A stretch of 64,000 nucleotides of DNA from Schoenoplectus triqueter (GCA_964058805.1 CAXKVV010002149.1:310001-374000), one strand, 5' to 3'; counted from the first letter of the stretch, positions 12,318-26,530 are shown. The notes: generated from the sequence alone by a model not told the origin. A program made the numbers and translations.

Positions 12318-15300
12318 GCAATTACACAAATTTCGTGCAAATTAAACTAATTACTCCTTGTTACGCCTATTATAAGATTGTCCTATTAAAACTTCGATAT
12401 GAATATTTCATGATGCTAATTTTGCGCAAAACATAAGTAAGATGCATTAAAAACTGTTGTTTAAACAAGTTGTTTGAGGCTTTCAAAAATTCTGGCCGCA
12501 TAACTACGTATAATTCCATCAAAATTAATACAATTACTCCTAATTACGCCAATTATAAAATTGTCCAACTAAAAATTCGATATGAATATTCTATAACGCT
12601 AATATTGCACAAAACACAAGTAAGATGCGTCAAAAGCTGTTGTTTAAACAAGTTGTTTGCCTTTATAAAAAATTTTGGCCGCATAACTACACATAATTTG
12701 GTGTAAATCAATATAATTTACTCATAATTGTGTCTATTATAAGATTGTTCAATTAACACTTCAAAACGAATATTTTAGGGCACTATTTTCCCCCAAAACA
12801 TATGTAAGATGCATTAGAAACTGCTATTTACAAAAATTAAGTTTTTCAATATTTTTGGCCTCATAACTACATATAATTTCGTAAAAAATAATATAATTAC
12901 TCCTAATTATGCCCCATTAAAATATTAGCCAATTAACAGTTCGATATGAACATTCTACGACACTAATTTTGCACGAGACATAAGTAGGATGCATTAAAAA
13001 CACATGTTTATTGCATAAGTACACATAATTTCATGCAAATTGATATAATTATTCCTAATTATGTCTATTATAAGATTGTTCAATTAGCACTGCGATATGA
13101 ATATCCTACGACACTAATTTTTCAAAAAACATAAGTAAGATATATTAGAAACTGTTGTGTAAACAAGTTGCTTAAAATTTTTAACATTTTTTTACTCATA
13201 ACTATACATAATTTCATGAAAATTAATATAATTACTCCTATTAGTAGATTATCCAATCAACACTTCGATATGAACATTGTCCGATACAAATTTTGCACAA
13301 AACATAAATAAGATGCATTAAAAACGGTTGTTTAAACAAGTTGTTTGAGTTTTTAAAATTTGTTGGCCGCATAACTATGTATAATTTCATGAAAATTAAT
13401 ATAATTACTCCTAATTATGCCTATTATATGATTGTCCAGTTAAAACTTAGATATGAATATTCTATAACGCTAATTTTGCACAAATATAAGTAAGATGCAT
13501 TCGAAACTGTTTTTTAAACAAGTAGTTTAAGATTTTCAACATTTTTTGAATCAAAACTACACATAATTTCGAGCGAATTAATATAATTCCGCCTAACTAT
13601 CTCTATTATAAGATTGTCAAATTAACACTTCGATATGAATATCAGAGGACACTAATTTTTCATCAGGCATAAGTAAGATACATTAGAAATTGCTGTTTAA
13701 ACAAGTTGTTTAAGATTTTTAATATTTATTGCCTCATAACGACACAAAATTTCATAAAAATTAATATAATTACTCCTAATTATTCCTATTAGAACATTAT
13801 CCAATTAACACTTTGATATGAACATTCTACAACACGAATTTTGCATAAAAAATAAGTAAGATGCATTAAAAATTGCTGTTTAAACAAGTTGTTTTAGTTT
13901 TTTAAATTTTTTTACTGCATAAATGCACATAACATCGCGCAAATTAATATAATTACTCCCAATTATGCCTATTATATAATTATCCAATTGACACTCCAAT
14001 ATGAATATCTTATAACAATATTTTTTTCATAAAACATAAATAAGATACATCTGAAACTGCTGTTTAAACAAGTTATTTAAGATTTTCAAAATTTATTGTC
14101 TCATAACTACTCATAATATCGTGAAAATGAATATAATTACTCCTAATTGTTCCTATTAGAAGATTATCCAATTAATACTTCGATATGAATATTCTACGAC
14201 ACTAAGTTTGCACAAAACATAAGTAAGATGTTTTAAAAACAGCAATTTAAATTATTTGATTGAGTTTTTCAAACCTTTTGCCGCATAATTGCATATAATT
14301 TCATACAAATTAATATAATTACTCATAATTATGTCTATTATAAGATTATCTAATTAAAACTTCTATATGAATATTCTATGATGCTAATTAAGCACAAAAC
14401 AAAAGTAAGATGCATTAAAAACTGCCGTTTAAACTAATTGTTTGACTTTTTTTATAATTTTTAGCCCATAAATACACATAATTTCGTGCAAATTAAGATT
14501 TTTCAGTTAACACCTCGATATGAATATTCTACGACACTATTTTCTCCCAAAACATAAGTAAGATGCATTAGAAACAGCTATTTGAAAAAGTTATTTGAGT
14601 GTTTCAAAATTTTTGGCCCCATAACTACACATAATTTAGTGAAAGTCAAAATAATCACTCCTAATTATGCCTATTAAAATATTATCTAATTAACACTTCA
14701 GTATGACCATTCTACAACACTAATTTTGCACAAAACATAAGTAGGAGGCTTTAAAAACAGCTGTTTAAACAAGTTGTTTGAGCTTTTTAAAAAATTTGGA
14801 CCGCATAATTACACATAATTTCTTATAAATTAATATTATGACCCCTAAGCATGCCTATTATATGATCTTCTAATTAAAACTTCGATATGAATATTCTACG
14901 ACTCTAATTTTTCACAAAACATAAGTAAGATGCATTAAAAACAGCTGTTTAAACAAGTTATTTGAGTTTTTCAAAATTTTGTCTGCATAGCTACACATAA
15001 TTTCTTATAAATTAATATAATTACTCCTAAATATGCCTATTGTAAGATTCTTTCAATAAAACTTCGATATGAATATCCTACAACAGTAATTTTGCACAAA
15101 ACATAAGTAAGATGCATTAAAAACAGCTGTTTAAACGAGTTGTTTGATGTTTCCAATTTTTTTGGCCGCATAACTGCACATAATTTCATATAAATTAATA
15201 TAATTACTCCTAATTACGCCTGTTATAAGATTTTTCACTTAACACTTTGATATGAATATTCTACGATATAAATTTTTCACAAAACGTAAGTAAGATGCAT

Positions 15301-18300
15301 TAGAAACTGCTATTTAAAAAACTTGTTTCAGTTTTCTACATTTGAGCCCTCATAACTACACATAATTTCGTAAAAATTAATATAACAACTCCTAATTACT
15401 CCTATTATAAAGTTGTGCAATTAAAACTTTGATATGAATATTCTATAATGCTAATTTTGCACAAAATATAAGTAAGATGCGTTAAAAACTGTTGTCTAAA
15501 CAAGTTGTTTGACTTTATGAAAATTTTTGGCCGCGCAATTACACAAATTTCGTGCAAATTAAACTAATTACTCCTTGTTACGCCTATTATAAGATTGTCC
15601 TATTAAAACTTCGATATGAATATTTCATGATGCTAATTTTGCGCAAAACATAAGTAAGATGCATTAAAAACTGTTGTTTAAACAAGTTGTTTGAGGCTTT
15701 CAAAAATTTTGGCCGCATAACTACGTATAATTCCATCAAAATTAATACAATTACTCCTAATTACGCCAATTATAAAATTGTCCAACTAAAAATTCGATAT
15801 GAATATTCTATAACGCTAATATTGCACAAAACACAAGTAAGATGCGTCAAAAGCTGTTGTTTAAACAAGTTGTTTGCCTTTATAAAAAATTTTGGCCGCA
15901 TAACTACACATAATTTGGTGTAAATCAATATAATTTACTCATAATTGTGTCTATTATAAGATTGTTCAATTAACACTTCAAAACGAATATTTTAGGGCAC
16001 TATTTTCCCCCAAAACATATGTAAGATGCATTAGAAACTGCTATTTACAAAAATTAAGTTTTTCAATATTTTTGGCCTCATAACTACATATAATTTCGTA
16101 AAAAATAATATAATTACTCCTAATTATGCCCCATTAAAATATTAGCCAATTAACAGTTCGATATGAACATTCTACGACACTAATTTTGCACGAGACATAA
16201 GTAGGATGCATTAAAAACACATGTTTATTGCATAAGTACACATAATTTCATGCAAATTGATATAATTATTCCTAATTATGTCTATTATAAGATTGTTCAA
16301 TTAGCACTGCGATATGAATATCCTACGACACTAATTTTTCAAAAAACATAAGTAAGATATATTAGAAACTGTTGTGTAAACAAGTTGCTTAAAATTTTTA
16401 ACATTTTTTTACTCATAACTATACATAATTTCATGAAAATTAATATAATTACTCCTATTAGTAGATTATCCAATCAACACTTCGATATGAACATTCTCCG
16501 ATACAAATTTTGCACAAAACATAAATAAGATGCATTAAAAACGGTTGTTTAAACAAGTTGTTTGAGTTTTTAAAATTTGTTGGCCGCATAACTATGTATA
16601 ATTTCATGAAAATTAATATAATTACTCCTAATTATGCCTATTATATGATTGTCCAGTTAAAACTTAGATATGAATATTCTATAACGCTAATTTTGCACAA
16701 ATATAAGTAAGATGCATTCGAAACTGTTTTTTAAACAAGTAGTTTAAGATTTTCAACATTTTTTGAATCAAAACTACACATAATTTCGAGCGAATTAATA
16801 TAATTCCGCCTAACTATCTCTATTATAAGATTGTCAAATTAACACTTCGATATGAATATCAGAGGACACTAATTTTTCATCAGGCATAAGTAAGATACAT
16901 TAGAAATTGCTGTTTAAACAAGTTGTTTAAGATTTTTAACATTTATTGCCTCATAACGACACAAAATTTCATAAAAATTAATATAATTACTCCTAATTAT
17001 TCCTATTAGAACATTATCCAATTAACACTTTGATATGAACATTCTACAACACGAATTTTGCATAAAAAATAAGTAAGATGCATTAAAAATTGCTGTTTAA
17101 ACAAGTTGTTTGAGTTTTTTAAATTTTTTTACTGCATAAATGCACATAACATCGCGCAAATTAATATAATTACTCCCAATTATGCCTATTATATAATTAT
17201 CCAATTGACACTCCAATATGAATATCTTATAACAATATTTTTTTCATAAAACATAAATAAGATACATCTGAAACTGCTGTTTAAACAAGTTATTTAAGAT
17301 TTTCAAAATTTATTGTCTCATAACTACTCATAATATTGTGAAAATGAATATAATTACTCCTAATTGTTCCTATTAGAAGATTATCCAATTAATACTTCGA
17401 TATGAATATTCTACGACACTAAGTTTGCACAAAACATAAGTAAGATGTTTTAAAAACAGCAATTTAAATTATTTGATTGAGTTTTTCAAACCTTTTGCCG
17501 CATAATTGCATATAATTTCGTACAAATTAATATAATTACTCATAATTATGTCTATTATAAGATTATCTAATTAAAACTTCTATATGAATATTCTATGATG
17601 CTAATTAAGCACAAAACAAAAGTAAGATGCATTAAAAACTGCCGTTTAAACTAATTGTTTGACTTTTTTTATAATTTTTAGCCCATAAATACACATAATT
17701 TCGTGCAAATTAAGATTGTTTAGTTAACACCTCGATATGAATATTCTACGACACTATTTTCTCCCAAAACATAAGTAAGATGCATTAGAAACAGCTATTT
17801 GAAAAAGTTATTTGAGTGTTTCAAAATTTTTGGCCCCATAACTACACATAATTTAGTGAAAGTCAAAATAATCACTCCTAATTATGCCTATTAAAATATT
17901 ATCTAATTAACACTTCAGTATGACCATTCTACAACACTAATTTTGCACAAAACATAAGTAGGAGGCTTTAAAAACAGCTGTTTAAACAAGTTGTTTGAGC
18001 TTTTTAAAAAATTTGGACCGCATAATTACACATAATTTCTTATAAATTAATATTATGACCCCTAAGCATGCCTATTATATGATCTTCTAATTAAAACTTC
18101 GATATGAATATTCTACGACTCTAATTTTTCACAAAACATAAGTAAGATGCATTAAAAACAGCTGTTTAAACAAGTTATTTGAGTTTTTCAAAATTTTGTC
18201 TGCATAGCTACACATAATTTCTTATAAATTAATATAATTACTCCTAAATATGCCTATTGTAAGATTCTTTCAATAAAACTTCGATATGAATATCCTACAA

Positions 18301-21136
18301 CAGTAATTTTGCACAAAACATAAGTAAGATGCATTAAAAACAGCTGTTTAAACGAGTTGTTTGATGTTTCCAATTTTTTTGGCCGCATAACTGCACATAA
18401 TTTCATATAAATTAATATAATTACTCCTAATTACGCCTGTTATAAGATTTTTCACTTAACACTTTGATATGAATATTCTACGATACAAATTTTTCACAAA
18501 ACGTAAGTAAGATGCATTAGAAACTGCTATTTAAAAAACTTGTTTGAGTTTTCTACATTTGAGCCCTCATAACTACACATAATTTCGTAAAAATTAATAT
18601 AACTACTCCTAATTACTCCTATTATAAAGTTGTCCAATTAAAACTTTGATATGAATATTCTATAATGCTAATTTTGCACAAAATATAAGTAAGATGCGTT
18701 AAAAACTGTTGTCTAAACAAGTTGTTTGACTTTATGAAAATTTTTGGCCGCGCAATTACATAAATTTCGTGCAAATTAAACTAATTACTCCTTGTTACGC
18801 CTATTATAAGATTGTCCTATTAAAACTTCGATATGAATATTTCATGATGCTAATTTTGCGCAAAACATAAGTAAGATGCATTAAAAACTGTTGTTTAAAC
18901 AAGTTGTTTGAGGCTTTCAAAAATTTTGGCCGCATAACTACGTATAATTCCATCAAAATTAATACAATTACTCCTAATTACGCCAATTATAAAATTGTCC
19001 AACTAAAAATTCGATATGAATATTCTATAACGCTAATATTGCACAAAACACAAGTAAGATGCGTCAAAAGCTGTTGTTTAAACAAGTTGTTTGCCTTTAT
19101 AAAAAATTTTGGCCGCATAACTACACATAATTTGGTGTAAATCAATATAATTTACTCATAATTGTGTCTATTATAAGATTGTTCAATTAACACTTCAAAA
19201 CGAATATTTTAGGGCACTATTTTCCCCCAAAACATATGTAAGATGCATTAGAAACTGCTATTTACAAAAATTAAGTTTTTCAATATTTTTGGCCTCATAA
19301 CTACATATAATTTCGTAAAAAATAATATAATTACTCCTAATTATGCCCCATTAAAATATTAGCCAATTAACAGTTCGATATGAACATTCTACGACACTAA
19401 TTTTGCACGAGACATAAGTAGGATGCATTAAAAACACATGTTTATTGCATAAGTACACATAATTTCATGCAAATTGATATAATTATTCCTAATTATGTCT
19501 ATTATAAGATTGTTCAATTAGCACTGCGATATGAATATCCTACGACACTAATTTTTCAAAAAACATAAGTAAGATATATTAGAAACTGTTGTGTAAACAA
19601 GTTGCTTAAAATTTTTAACATTTTTTTACTCATAACTATACATAATTTCATGAAAATTAATATAATTACTCCTATTAGTAGATTATCCAATCAACACTTC
19701 GATATGAACATTGTCCGATACAAATTTTGCACAAAACATAAATAAGATGCATTAAAAACGGTTGTTTAAACAAGTTGTTTGAGTTTTTAAAATTTGTTGG
19801 CCGCATAACTATGTATAATTTCATGAAAATTAATATAATTACTCCTAATTATGCCTATTATATGATTGTCCAGTTAAAACTTAGATATGAATATTCTATA
19901 ACGCTAATTTTGCACAAATATAAGTAAGATGCATTCGAAACTGTTTTTTAAACAAGTAGTTTAAGATTTTCAACATTTTTTGAATCAAAACTACACATAA
20001 TTTCGAGCGAATTAATATAATTCCGCCTAACTATCTCTATTATAAGATTGTCAAATTAACACTTCGATATGAATATCAGAGGACACTAATTTTTCATCAG
20101 GCGTAAGTAAGATACATTAGAAATTGCTGTTTAAACAAGTTGTTTAAGATTTTTAACATTTATTGCCTCATAACGACACAAAATTTCATAAAAATTAATA
20201 TAATTACTCCTAATTATTCCTATTAGAACATTATCCAATTAACACTTTGATATGAACATTCTACAACACGAATTTTGCATAAAAAATAAGTAAGATGCAT
20301 TAAAAATTGCTGTTTAAACAAGTTGTTTGAGTTTTTTAAATTTTTTTACTGCATAAATGCACATAACATCGCGCAAATTAATATAATTACTCCCAATTGT
20401 GCCTATTATATAATTATCCAATTGACACTCCAATATGAATATCTTATAACAATATTTTTTTCATAAAACATAAATAAGATACATCTGAAACTGCTGTTTA
20501 AACAAGTTATTTAAGATTTTCAAAATTTATTGTCTCATAACTACTCATAATATCGTGAAAATGAATATAATTACTCCTAATTGTTCCTATTAGAAGATTA
20601 TCCAATTAATACTTCGATATGAATATTCTACGACACTAAGTTTGCACAAAACATAAGTAAGATGTTTTAAAAACAGCAATTTAAATTATTTGATTGAGTT
20701 TTTCAAACCTTTTGCCGCATAACTGCATATAATTTCGTACAAATTAATATAATTACTCATAATTATGTCTATTATAAGATTATCTAATTAAAACTTCTAT
20801 ATGAATATTCTATGATGCTAATTAAGCACAAAACAAAAGTAAGATGCATTAAAAACTGCCGTTTAAACTAATTGTTTGACTTTTTTTATAATTTTTAGCC
20901 CATAAATACACATAATTTCGTGCAAATTAAGATTGTTTAGTTAACACCTCGATATGAATATTCTACGACACTATTTTCTCCCAAAACATAAGTAAGATGC
21001 ATTAGAAACAGCTATTTGAAAAAGTTATTTGAGTGTTTCAAAATTTTTGGCCCCATAACTACACATAATTTAGTGAAAGTCAAAATAATCACTCCTAATT
21101 ATGCCTATTAAAATATTATCTAATTAACACTTCAGT

Positions 21137-21141
21137 ATGAC
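21137..21141. repeat. target-site duplication (left)
   Basis: ATGAC directly precedes the TG of the 5' LTR. It is repeated directly after the CA of the 3' LTR, and occurs once in uninterrupted HOR copies (TTCAGTATGACCATTCTAC). Confidence 0.95.
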
Positions 21142-21146
21142 TGTTT

Positions 21147-21164
21147 ACCCTTGAAAAGTTTCAA
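21147..21164. other. palindrome at the LTR tip
   Basis: CCTTGAAA and TTTCAAGG flank a 2-bp spacer five bases inside the LTR. The diverged fragment at 7003-7023 has the same palindrome with a 3-bp spacer. It may be an integrase or protein recognition feature; that role is inference. Confidence 0.5.
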
Positions 21165-21335
21165 GGATGAATAAATGAATAAATAAAATAAATTGATGAT
21201 TAATGATAAGTCATAAGAAAGGGGGAGAAGAGAGAGAGCAGTGGAAAGATGGCCCACTGATCAGGAGAGGTCGCTGCCTAACCCCGGAATAAATCCATTA
21301 GTCCCACAATGGAATGCTGGGCATGAAGTGAAGAG

Positions 21336-21343
21336 TATAAATA
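21336..21343 (+). promoter_or_regulatory. candidate LTR promoter TATA box 1
   Basis: TATAAATA about 195 bp into the LTR, in a context (TATAAATACCCC) conserved in the old fragment at 6833-6839. A start about 30 bp downstream (about 21366-21372) would make U3 only about 225 bp, leaving nearly all of the 7-kb LTR as R-U5. Same site in the 3' LTR at 37483-37490. Confidence 0.6.
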
Positions 21344-21372
21344 CCCCGCTATTCTCTATCCACTCAGCATGA

Positions 21373-21420
21373 GTGACACCCAAGAAGATCGAGGGAGAGA
21401 GGAGACCTCTTGGGTGTCAC
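21373..21420 (+). other. conserved hairpin next to predicted transcript start
   Basis: Arms GTGACACCCAAGA and TCTTGGGTGTCAC are perfect 13-bp complements around a 22-nt purine-rich loop. Related but differently sequenced hairpins occupy the same place in both modules of the old LTR fragment, so pairing is kept while sequence changes. Same site in the 3' LTR at 37520-37567. Confidence 0.7.
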
Positions 21421-22354
21421 CATGTGATTATATTTTCTCTGACAAGTGGGACCCACCTGACAGTCCCTTGTAGATGAATCTAACAACATAGCCTGTTTGA
21501 TGAGTCACCATGTGACCATTTTCACTGACAGGTGGACCCCACACCTCAGTGACCTATTGAAGGAGTCAGAATTGAACCCTAAAAATCTGCCTTTGGAGCT
21601 AACCCTAGAAAGGAGCTGAAGCAGTATAATCCCTATGCTACATGAAATGATGTCAATGCCAAGCTAGCATTTTGATGCAACTAGTCATGAGAAATTCCAA
21701 ATGTGATTTTGCTTTCAAGGCTGACCTGGTGCCAAAGCTGCGAGCAACCACCTAACCATGCTTTGATTTGTGTCAATTACTGATAAGTAGTCAGTTCTTT
21801 GACCAAGTCACCCTCATGTTAAGGGATTGAAAGTCAATTTCACAAGACTGATCAGGTGCCAAAGCTGGGAGCAACCACCTGATCAAGTCTAGATTTGTAT
21901 TAATTGCTGATAAGTAGTCAGCATTTGATCAAATCAAACCCTAATGAATATCAATATAAGTCTAATTGGTATTTAGTTAGGGTGGTTTCTGCAAGAGGAA
22001 GATAATTGGCAGAGACATTGAGCTACAAATGAGATCAGGGATTAATTCAGAAGGAATAATAGGGTTTTATGGATAAAAGAATTTTTAACCCAGAGAAGCA
22101 AGGGCAAAAATGGAATTAAAAATTACAGGGGTGATTATCATGAATTTAGGGATTTTTGGTGAAATTTTCATAATTTTTGGATAAGTGGAGCTATTAAAAT
22201 AAATTCAGGGAAAATAAAGGCAGAATAAATGAATTAATCAAAGGCTGAGATTTGATCAGAGCAGTTCTGGGTGCAAGTTGGGGATAACAGCAGCTCTGGG
22301 TACAAATTGGGTGCAGGAAACACAGAAGGAATAAAATAAGAGAAGAGAGAGAGT

Positions 22355-22580
22355 GTGCCACGTGGCAGCCTCTCATTGGGCCATGTCAGCAAGTGGGCCC
22401 CACCCTGGTATGAGTCACTGACATGTGGGCCCCACCTTAGTGCCACGTGGCAGACAGCCAGTGGGCCACCTCACCACCCTAGTGCCACATGGCACCACAC
22501 CAGAGGTCCACTTAACCCAACCCTATGCCACATGGCACAGCCAGAGGAGACCACCTCACCACCCTAGTGCCACATGGCAC
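22355..22580. repeat. cluster of GCCACRTGGC palindromic boxes in the LTR
   Basis: Five near-palindromic boxes, two with the G-box core CACGTG (GTGCCACGTGGCAG) and three with CACATG (GTGCCACATGGCAC), sit in loosely repeated units with GTGGGCCCCACC and CCACCTCACCACCCTAGTG. CACGTG is a known bZIP/bHLH target in plants; use by this element is inference. Repeated at 38502-38727. Confidence 0.55.
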
Positions 22581-23742
22581 TACACTACAGAGCCACCTCA
22601 GCATGGATCAATACTATAACAGATGATTAATGGATTGATTAAACAAGTGGACCTATCAGAGTGTGCCAAGTCAGATCAATTAGATTTAAGCAGAGAGTTA
22701 ATCAATCCACAGCTGGACTAATGGGCCGAGATTCATATACTTACATGTGGGGCCCATTTGTCAGGTTTATGAATATATAGCTCACACAGGCAATCATGCA
22801 CCAAGCCTATGCACAGATCTAATCAAAGATTTAAATCAAAAGAAAGAAGCGGTGTGTACCTGGTTCACTTGTGTTGCGCCTCTGACTGTGGGTCCCACAT
22901 AGTTGTGGACTCTGTGCGCCAAGCGCGCTCCCTTCTTTCTCTTCTCCTTCTCCCCTCCCTCTCTTCTTTCTTCTTCTCGACGAGGCAGAGGGCGCCATTA
23001 GAGGTGATCAAGCTCTCCAAAGCTCGCAACTCCAATTCCTTTCACCTAGAGCTAGCCTATACATGGGAGAGTATGTGTAATTGATCAGAATTGAAAAACA
23101 ACAAATGAATAAGGTGATTGAGAGAGATGAATACCTCGGGCAATTGACGAAGCACTTCAATTCCTACTTCAAAATCAAAAATTGATAATGCAAACCTTCT
23201 CCACTTGCTTAGGCGACACTGTGTATGAAGAAAGGAGCAGCAATTAGGGGATGAATTAAAGTAATTGAGACGGAGTGATAAAATCGGGCAAATTGATGAA
23301 AATTGAAACCTTGTACTGTGAACTCGAATTGGCAGTGCTTATAGCCTCTATGCACCCTCACGATGATGTTAAAGTGATGGAGATTGGTGATTGGATGGAG
23401 GAGCTACGGTAATGGCTAAGGTATGAGCTCGGGTGAGTGAATTGGAACTTGAAGAGATGAATTACAATGGCAGAGAAGAGAGAGGCGCCTTGGGTGCATT
23501 CAAATGGGTATATATAGCATGTTGAAGATGCTAGAAGGTTCTATAGACGATGAGAAATGAGAAGGTGGTGGAACCAAGTCAACAGTCAAAGATTGGAGCT
23601 TTGGATTCTCTGAGTGGGGCCCACATCTCAACAGAATGGATAACTGAGTTAAAGAACCATGTTCATAGGCCAAGGCAGATTAATTGATGGTGTTTAGAGG
23701 GTGTATGGCTTTAACTCCTTTGGTGCACCATTTCAATTGCCT

Positions 23743-23749
23743 ATATAAC
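23743..23749 (+). promoter_or_regulatory. candidate LTR promoter TATA box 2
   Basis: GCCTATATAACCCAATTAAC is a good plant TATA context, followed at about +30 by an A/C-rich leader (AACAGCACAAACACACAGAC) typical of a plant 5' UTR. Another TATA-like stretch (GGGTATATATAGC) lies near 23508. The same sites are in the 3' LTR (39890-39896). Confidence 0.5.
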
Positions 23750-23866
23750 CCAATTAACAGCACAAACACACAGACACGCAAGAATAGAGCATAGGCATAC
23801 CCATTTAAGAGCTAATAGTGAGAGACAGAGAGAAAGAGAGCAAGAACAGGAAGAAGAAGTAATAGA

Positions 23867-24341
23867 ATCGATTGATCTCAGTTGCAAACTTGAGAACTCG
23901 ATTGAATTTCTTCAATCCTTCAAGAAAAGAGCTCTGTCATTCTTGGATCACAGTCAATTAGTGATTTGGAAGCTTGATTTGTGGTAATTCAAAAGAAAGG
24001 TATGTAATTCAAACTTCCATTGTAATAACAGTATAATCGTCAATAAATTTCCTATCTTTTCTTTTGATTTTCGCCTTTCTATTCTTTTGTCTGTGAATTG
24101 CTTGATTTGATCCTTATATTTGCTTCATTTCTTGAGTAAATCTTGATCACAGGGATTGTAATTGAGCTGGTTAAATCGATTGATCTCGGTTAAAACCTGA
24201 GAACTCGATACCAGTAGGGATTCTTGATTTAATTCTTTGTTTAAACGTCAAATTCATCTCAGTCTGTGTTTGTATCTTATGTATTCAAGGTCGTAGTGTT
24301 GTTCAAAGTCGATTGATCTCAGTTTCAACTTGAGAACTCGA
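23867..24341 (+). repeat. three copies of a structured 35-nt leader motif
   Basis: Copies at 23867-23902, 24175-24209 and 24309-24341 share the frame TCGATTGATCTCRGTT ... AACYTGAGAACTCGA. In copies 1 and 3 the inner stem is AGTT/AACT; in copy 2 it is GGTT/AACC, a paired change. CTC/GAG and outer TCGA/TCGA pairs extend the stem. The copies lie around the predicted leader splice donor. A function is not known. Confidence 0.55.
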
Positions 24342-25289
24342 CTGAATTCATGATCTTCAACATGTTATCGCGTCGTACCAGTTCAATCTAGTTCCAGACT
24401 TGAAATTAGGGAAGATTGCATGCATAATTGGATATAGCTCAGTTATAATTGTCATTATGAAGCATATTAGGTGCATAAGTCGCATTGAAAGTGGATGAAT
24501 AGTCGGAATTTTGAGTGAAAGATGATCGGTATCGGGCAATGCTGCACTGTGTCAATTCCATTAGCTCATAATGTAATTATCATCCAAATTAGATATGTAA
24601 TCTCAGCTAGATTCCTATAGACATGTTAAACGACGCATTATCAACTCTGAATTGCCAAAAAACATCGTTAAATTTGGTTATAACTCGTGTCCATACCTTC
24701 GGTACCGAACTGCACCACTGTACTCCGAGTAGCATTTGTCAAGTATGATTCATTGGGTCAATTTGAGCTACAATAATCATGTTAATTCGTGTCAACATAC
24801 ATAAACGATGCAAACAGGGCATTTAATTGTACAAAGTATTGATCAATTCCATTGAATTTCTAAGAATTGAGATTCGGTACCGATTGGTACCAAATCGACC
24901 CATCTGGCATTGGTATACCATGTGATTCACCGCACAGATCATTAATCAAACGCCGTAGAACAACCCCTCATGGCAAGACGACCCCGAGGCAGTCTCCTGA
25001 TCGGAGGAAGATGGCCGCAGTCGCCGGCGTCGCCAATGGCACGAATCTTGGAACTCATGTTGACTGGGGAGTCAGAGAATCGCGGCAGCACGGATATTGA
25101 CGCGCGTGTGTGAATCTTGAAGGGATCGGACGTGTGAAGTAAAGCGTCGCATTAAACAGTGATGTGGATATGGATCTGGGCCGTCCATCTAATACGAATC
25201 AATCTTGAGGCATATCCGGCGGCCCAAATAAGAACAGAGTTAAATGAAAGATAGGCGTTGATCTTGATACAGATCTGGCGGCCTGTATT

Positions 25290-26530
25290 AAGCCCATTAA
25301 TTAAATAATAACAGAATAATGATAATATAGAATAAATAAATGATTTGAAAATGCTTATGAACTCCAAATTAACTCAAATTTGTTTCTAAAATTTTCTTAT
25401 TTTTCATACTATTTTTCTATACAATAATATTCCAGTTTTAGAAATATAATCATGATAAAACAATTTAAAAGCAAAATACATTACATATATTGGTATATTT
25501 GACCTAGATTTGACTTACCATTTTTAATACTATAAAAATTCCAAAAATACAAATAAAATCATGAATAATAATTAGATATATTTTAATGATTTTTAAGTAA
25601 TTTTCCATGAAATAATAATGATGATAGTAATATACTATAATAAATAATGAGATTAGCTATATTCTTTGATAAATAAAAAAATAATAATAATAGTAATAGA
25701 TATTATATTGATATTTTCTGTAAAAAGAATAATAAAAATAAATAGCACAAAATATACAAAATATACTACTATGGTAATAAATAGTAAAATACATTTTCTT
25801 TTATAATAAAGAATGATAATATAGTTTTATAATATGAATTGTATTTCTTTTGTTATTTCTATACAAATATACAATAAAATACTTTTGATGAATAAAATGT
25901 AATAAAAATAATAGTTGTAATAAAAACATAATGAATTTCATCTCTTATAACTATTTTCAACTAATAATAAAAATCTTATACTTTTCTATAGATAATAAAT
26001 AGAAATAATAAAAATAGATATAATGAATAGTATAATAAATAGGATAGAATATTAGTAATGATTTCTTTTAGCTATTATAGATATTAAAAAAATAATAATA
26101 AATAAAAAAATAATAATAGTAAAATAGTATAGCTAACCACCTTTTAATTTTGTAAATGATTCTTACATAATGAATAGTGTTTCAATATAATAGAATATAA
26201 TAATAAAATTCTATTACTTTGGCTATTATAAACATTTTAAAAATACAAATAAAAAAGAGAGCCATTTTATTATAGAGTTTGGAAATAATAAAAATAAAAA
26301 TTCTACTATTTTAGCTATTATAAAAATCCCAAAAATATAAATGAAAATCTAGTTAAATAGCTAACCCCTTCTTCCTATTATTTTTGTGAATAATTTTCTA
26401 CATAGATAAATAGAGTTTAAGAAATAAAAATAATAATAATAAAAAAATACAATAATAGTAATAAGAATATAATAATAATAATAATAACAATAATAATAAT
26501 AATAATAAATAAATACATCTTCATGATAGA
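25290..26530. repeat. AT-rich low-complexity block with TAA microsatellite in the LTR
   Basis: Over 1.2 kb of almost pure A/T with many AATAAT and TAATAA runs, ending in a run of about 15 (ATA) triplets near 26470-26515. No coding potential. The near-perfect copy at 41437-42677 has one difference (26423 A versus 42570 T). Confidence 0.9.

Larger units (their letters stand above)
7030..21141. repeat. AT-rich ~183-bp satellite organised as an 18-monomer, 3217-bp HOR (left part)
   Basis: Monomers of about 183 bp share landmarks such as ACATAAGTAAGATGCATTA, GTTTAAACAAGTTGTTTGAG, ATAACTACACATAATTTC and ACTTCGATATGAATATTC. Monomers within a unit differ considerably, but a block of 18 recurs every 3217 bp almost unchanged. 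Using the landmark GCAATTACACAAATTTCGTG, copies start at 12318, 15535 and 18752; the last is cut by the retrotransposon at 21141. Three of the 18 monomers are shortened (for example near 13000 and 14490), which explains why 3217 is less than 18 x 183. No open reading frame of note, no CENP-B-box-like motif and no transposon coding sequence is seen in this stretch. Confidence 0.95.

Noticed and set aside
22194..25367. Short ORFs in the 5' LTR, duplicated in the 3' LTR at +16147
   Set aside because: All are 60-91 codons, overlap repeats or low-complexity sequence, and show no domain or supporting context.
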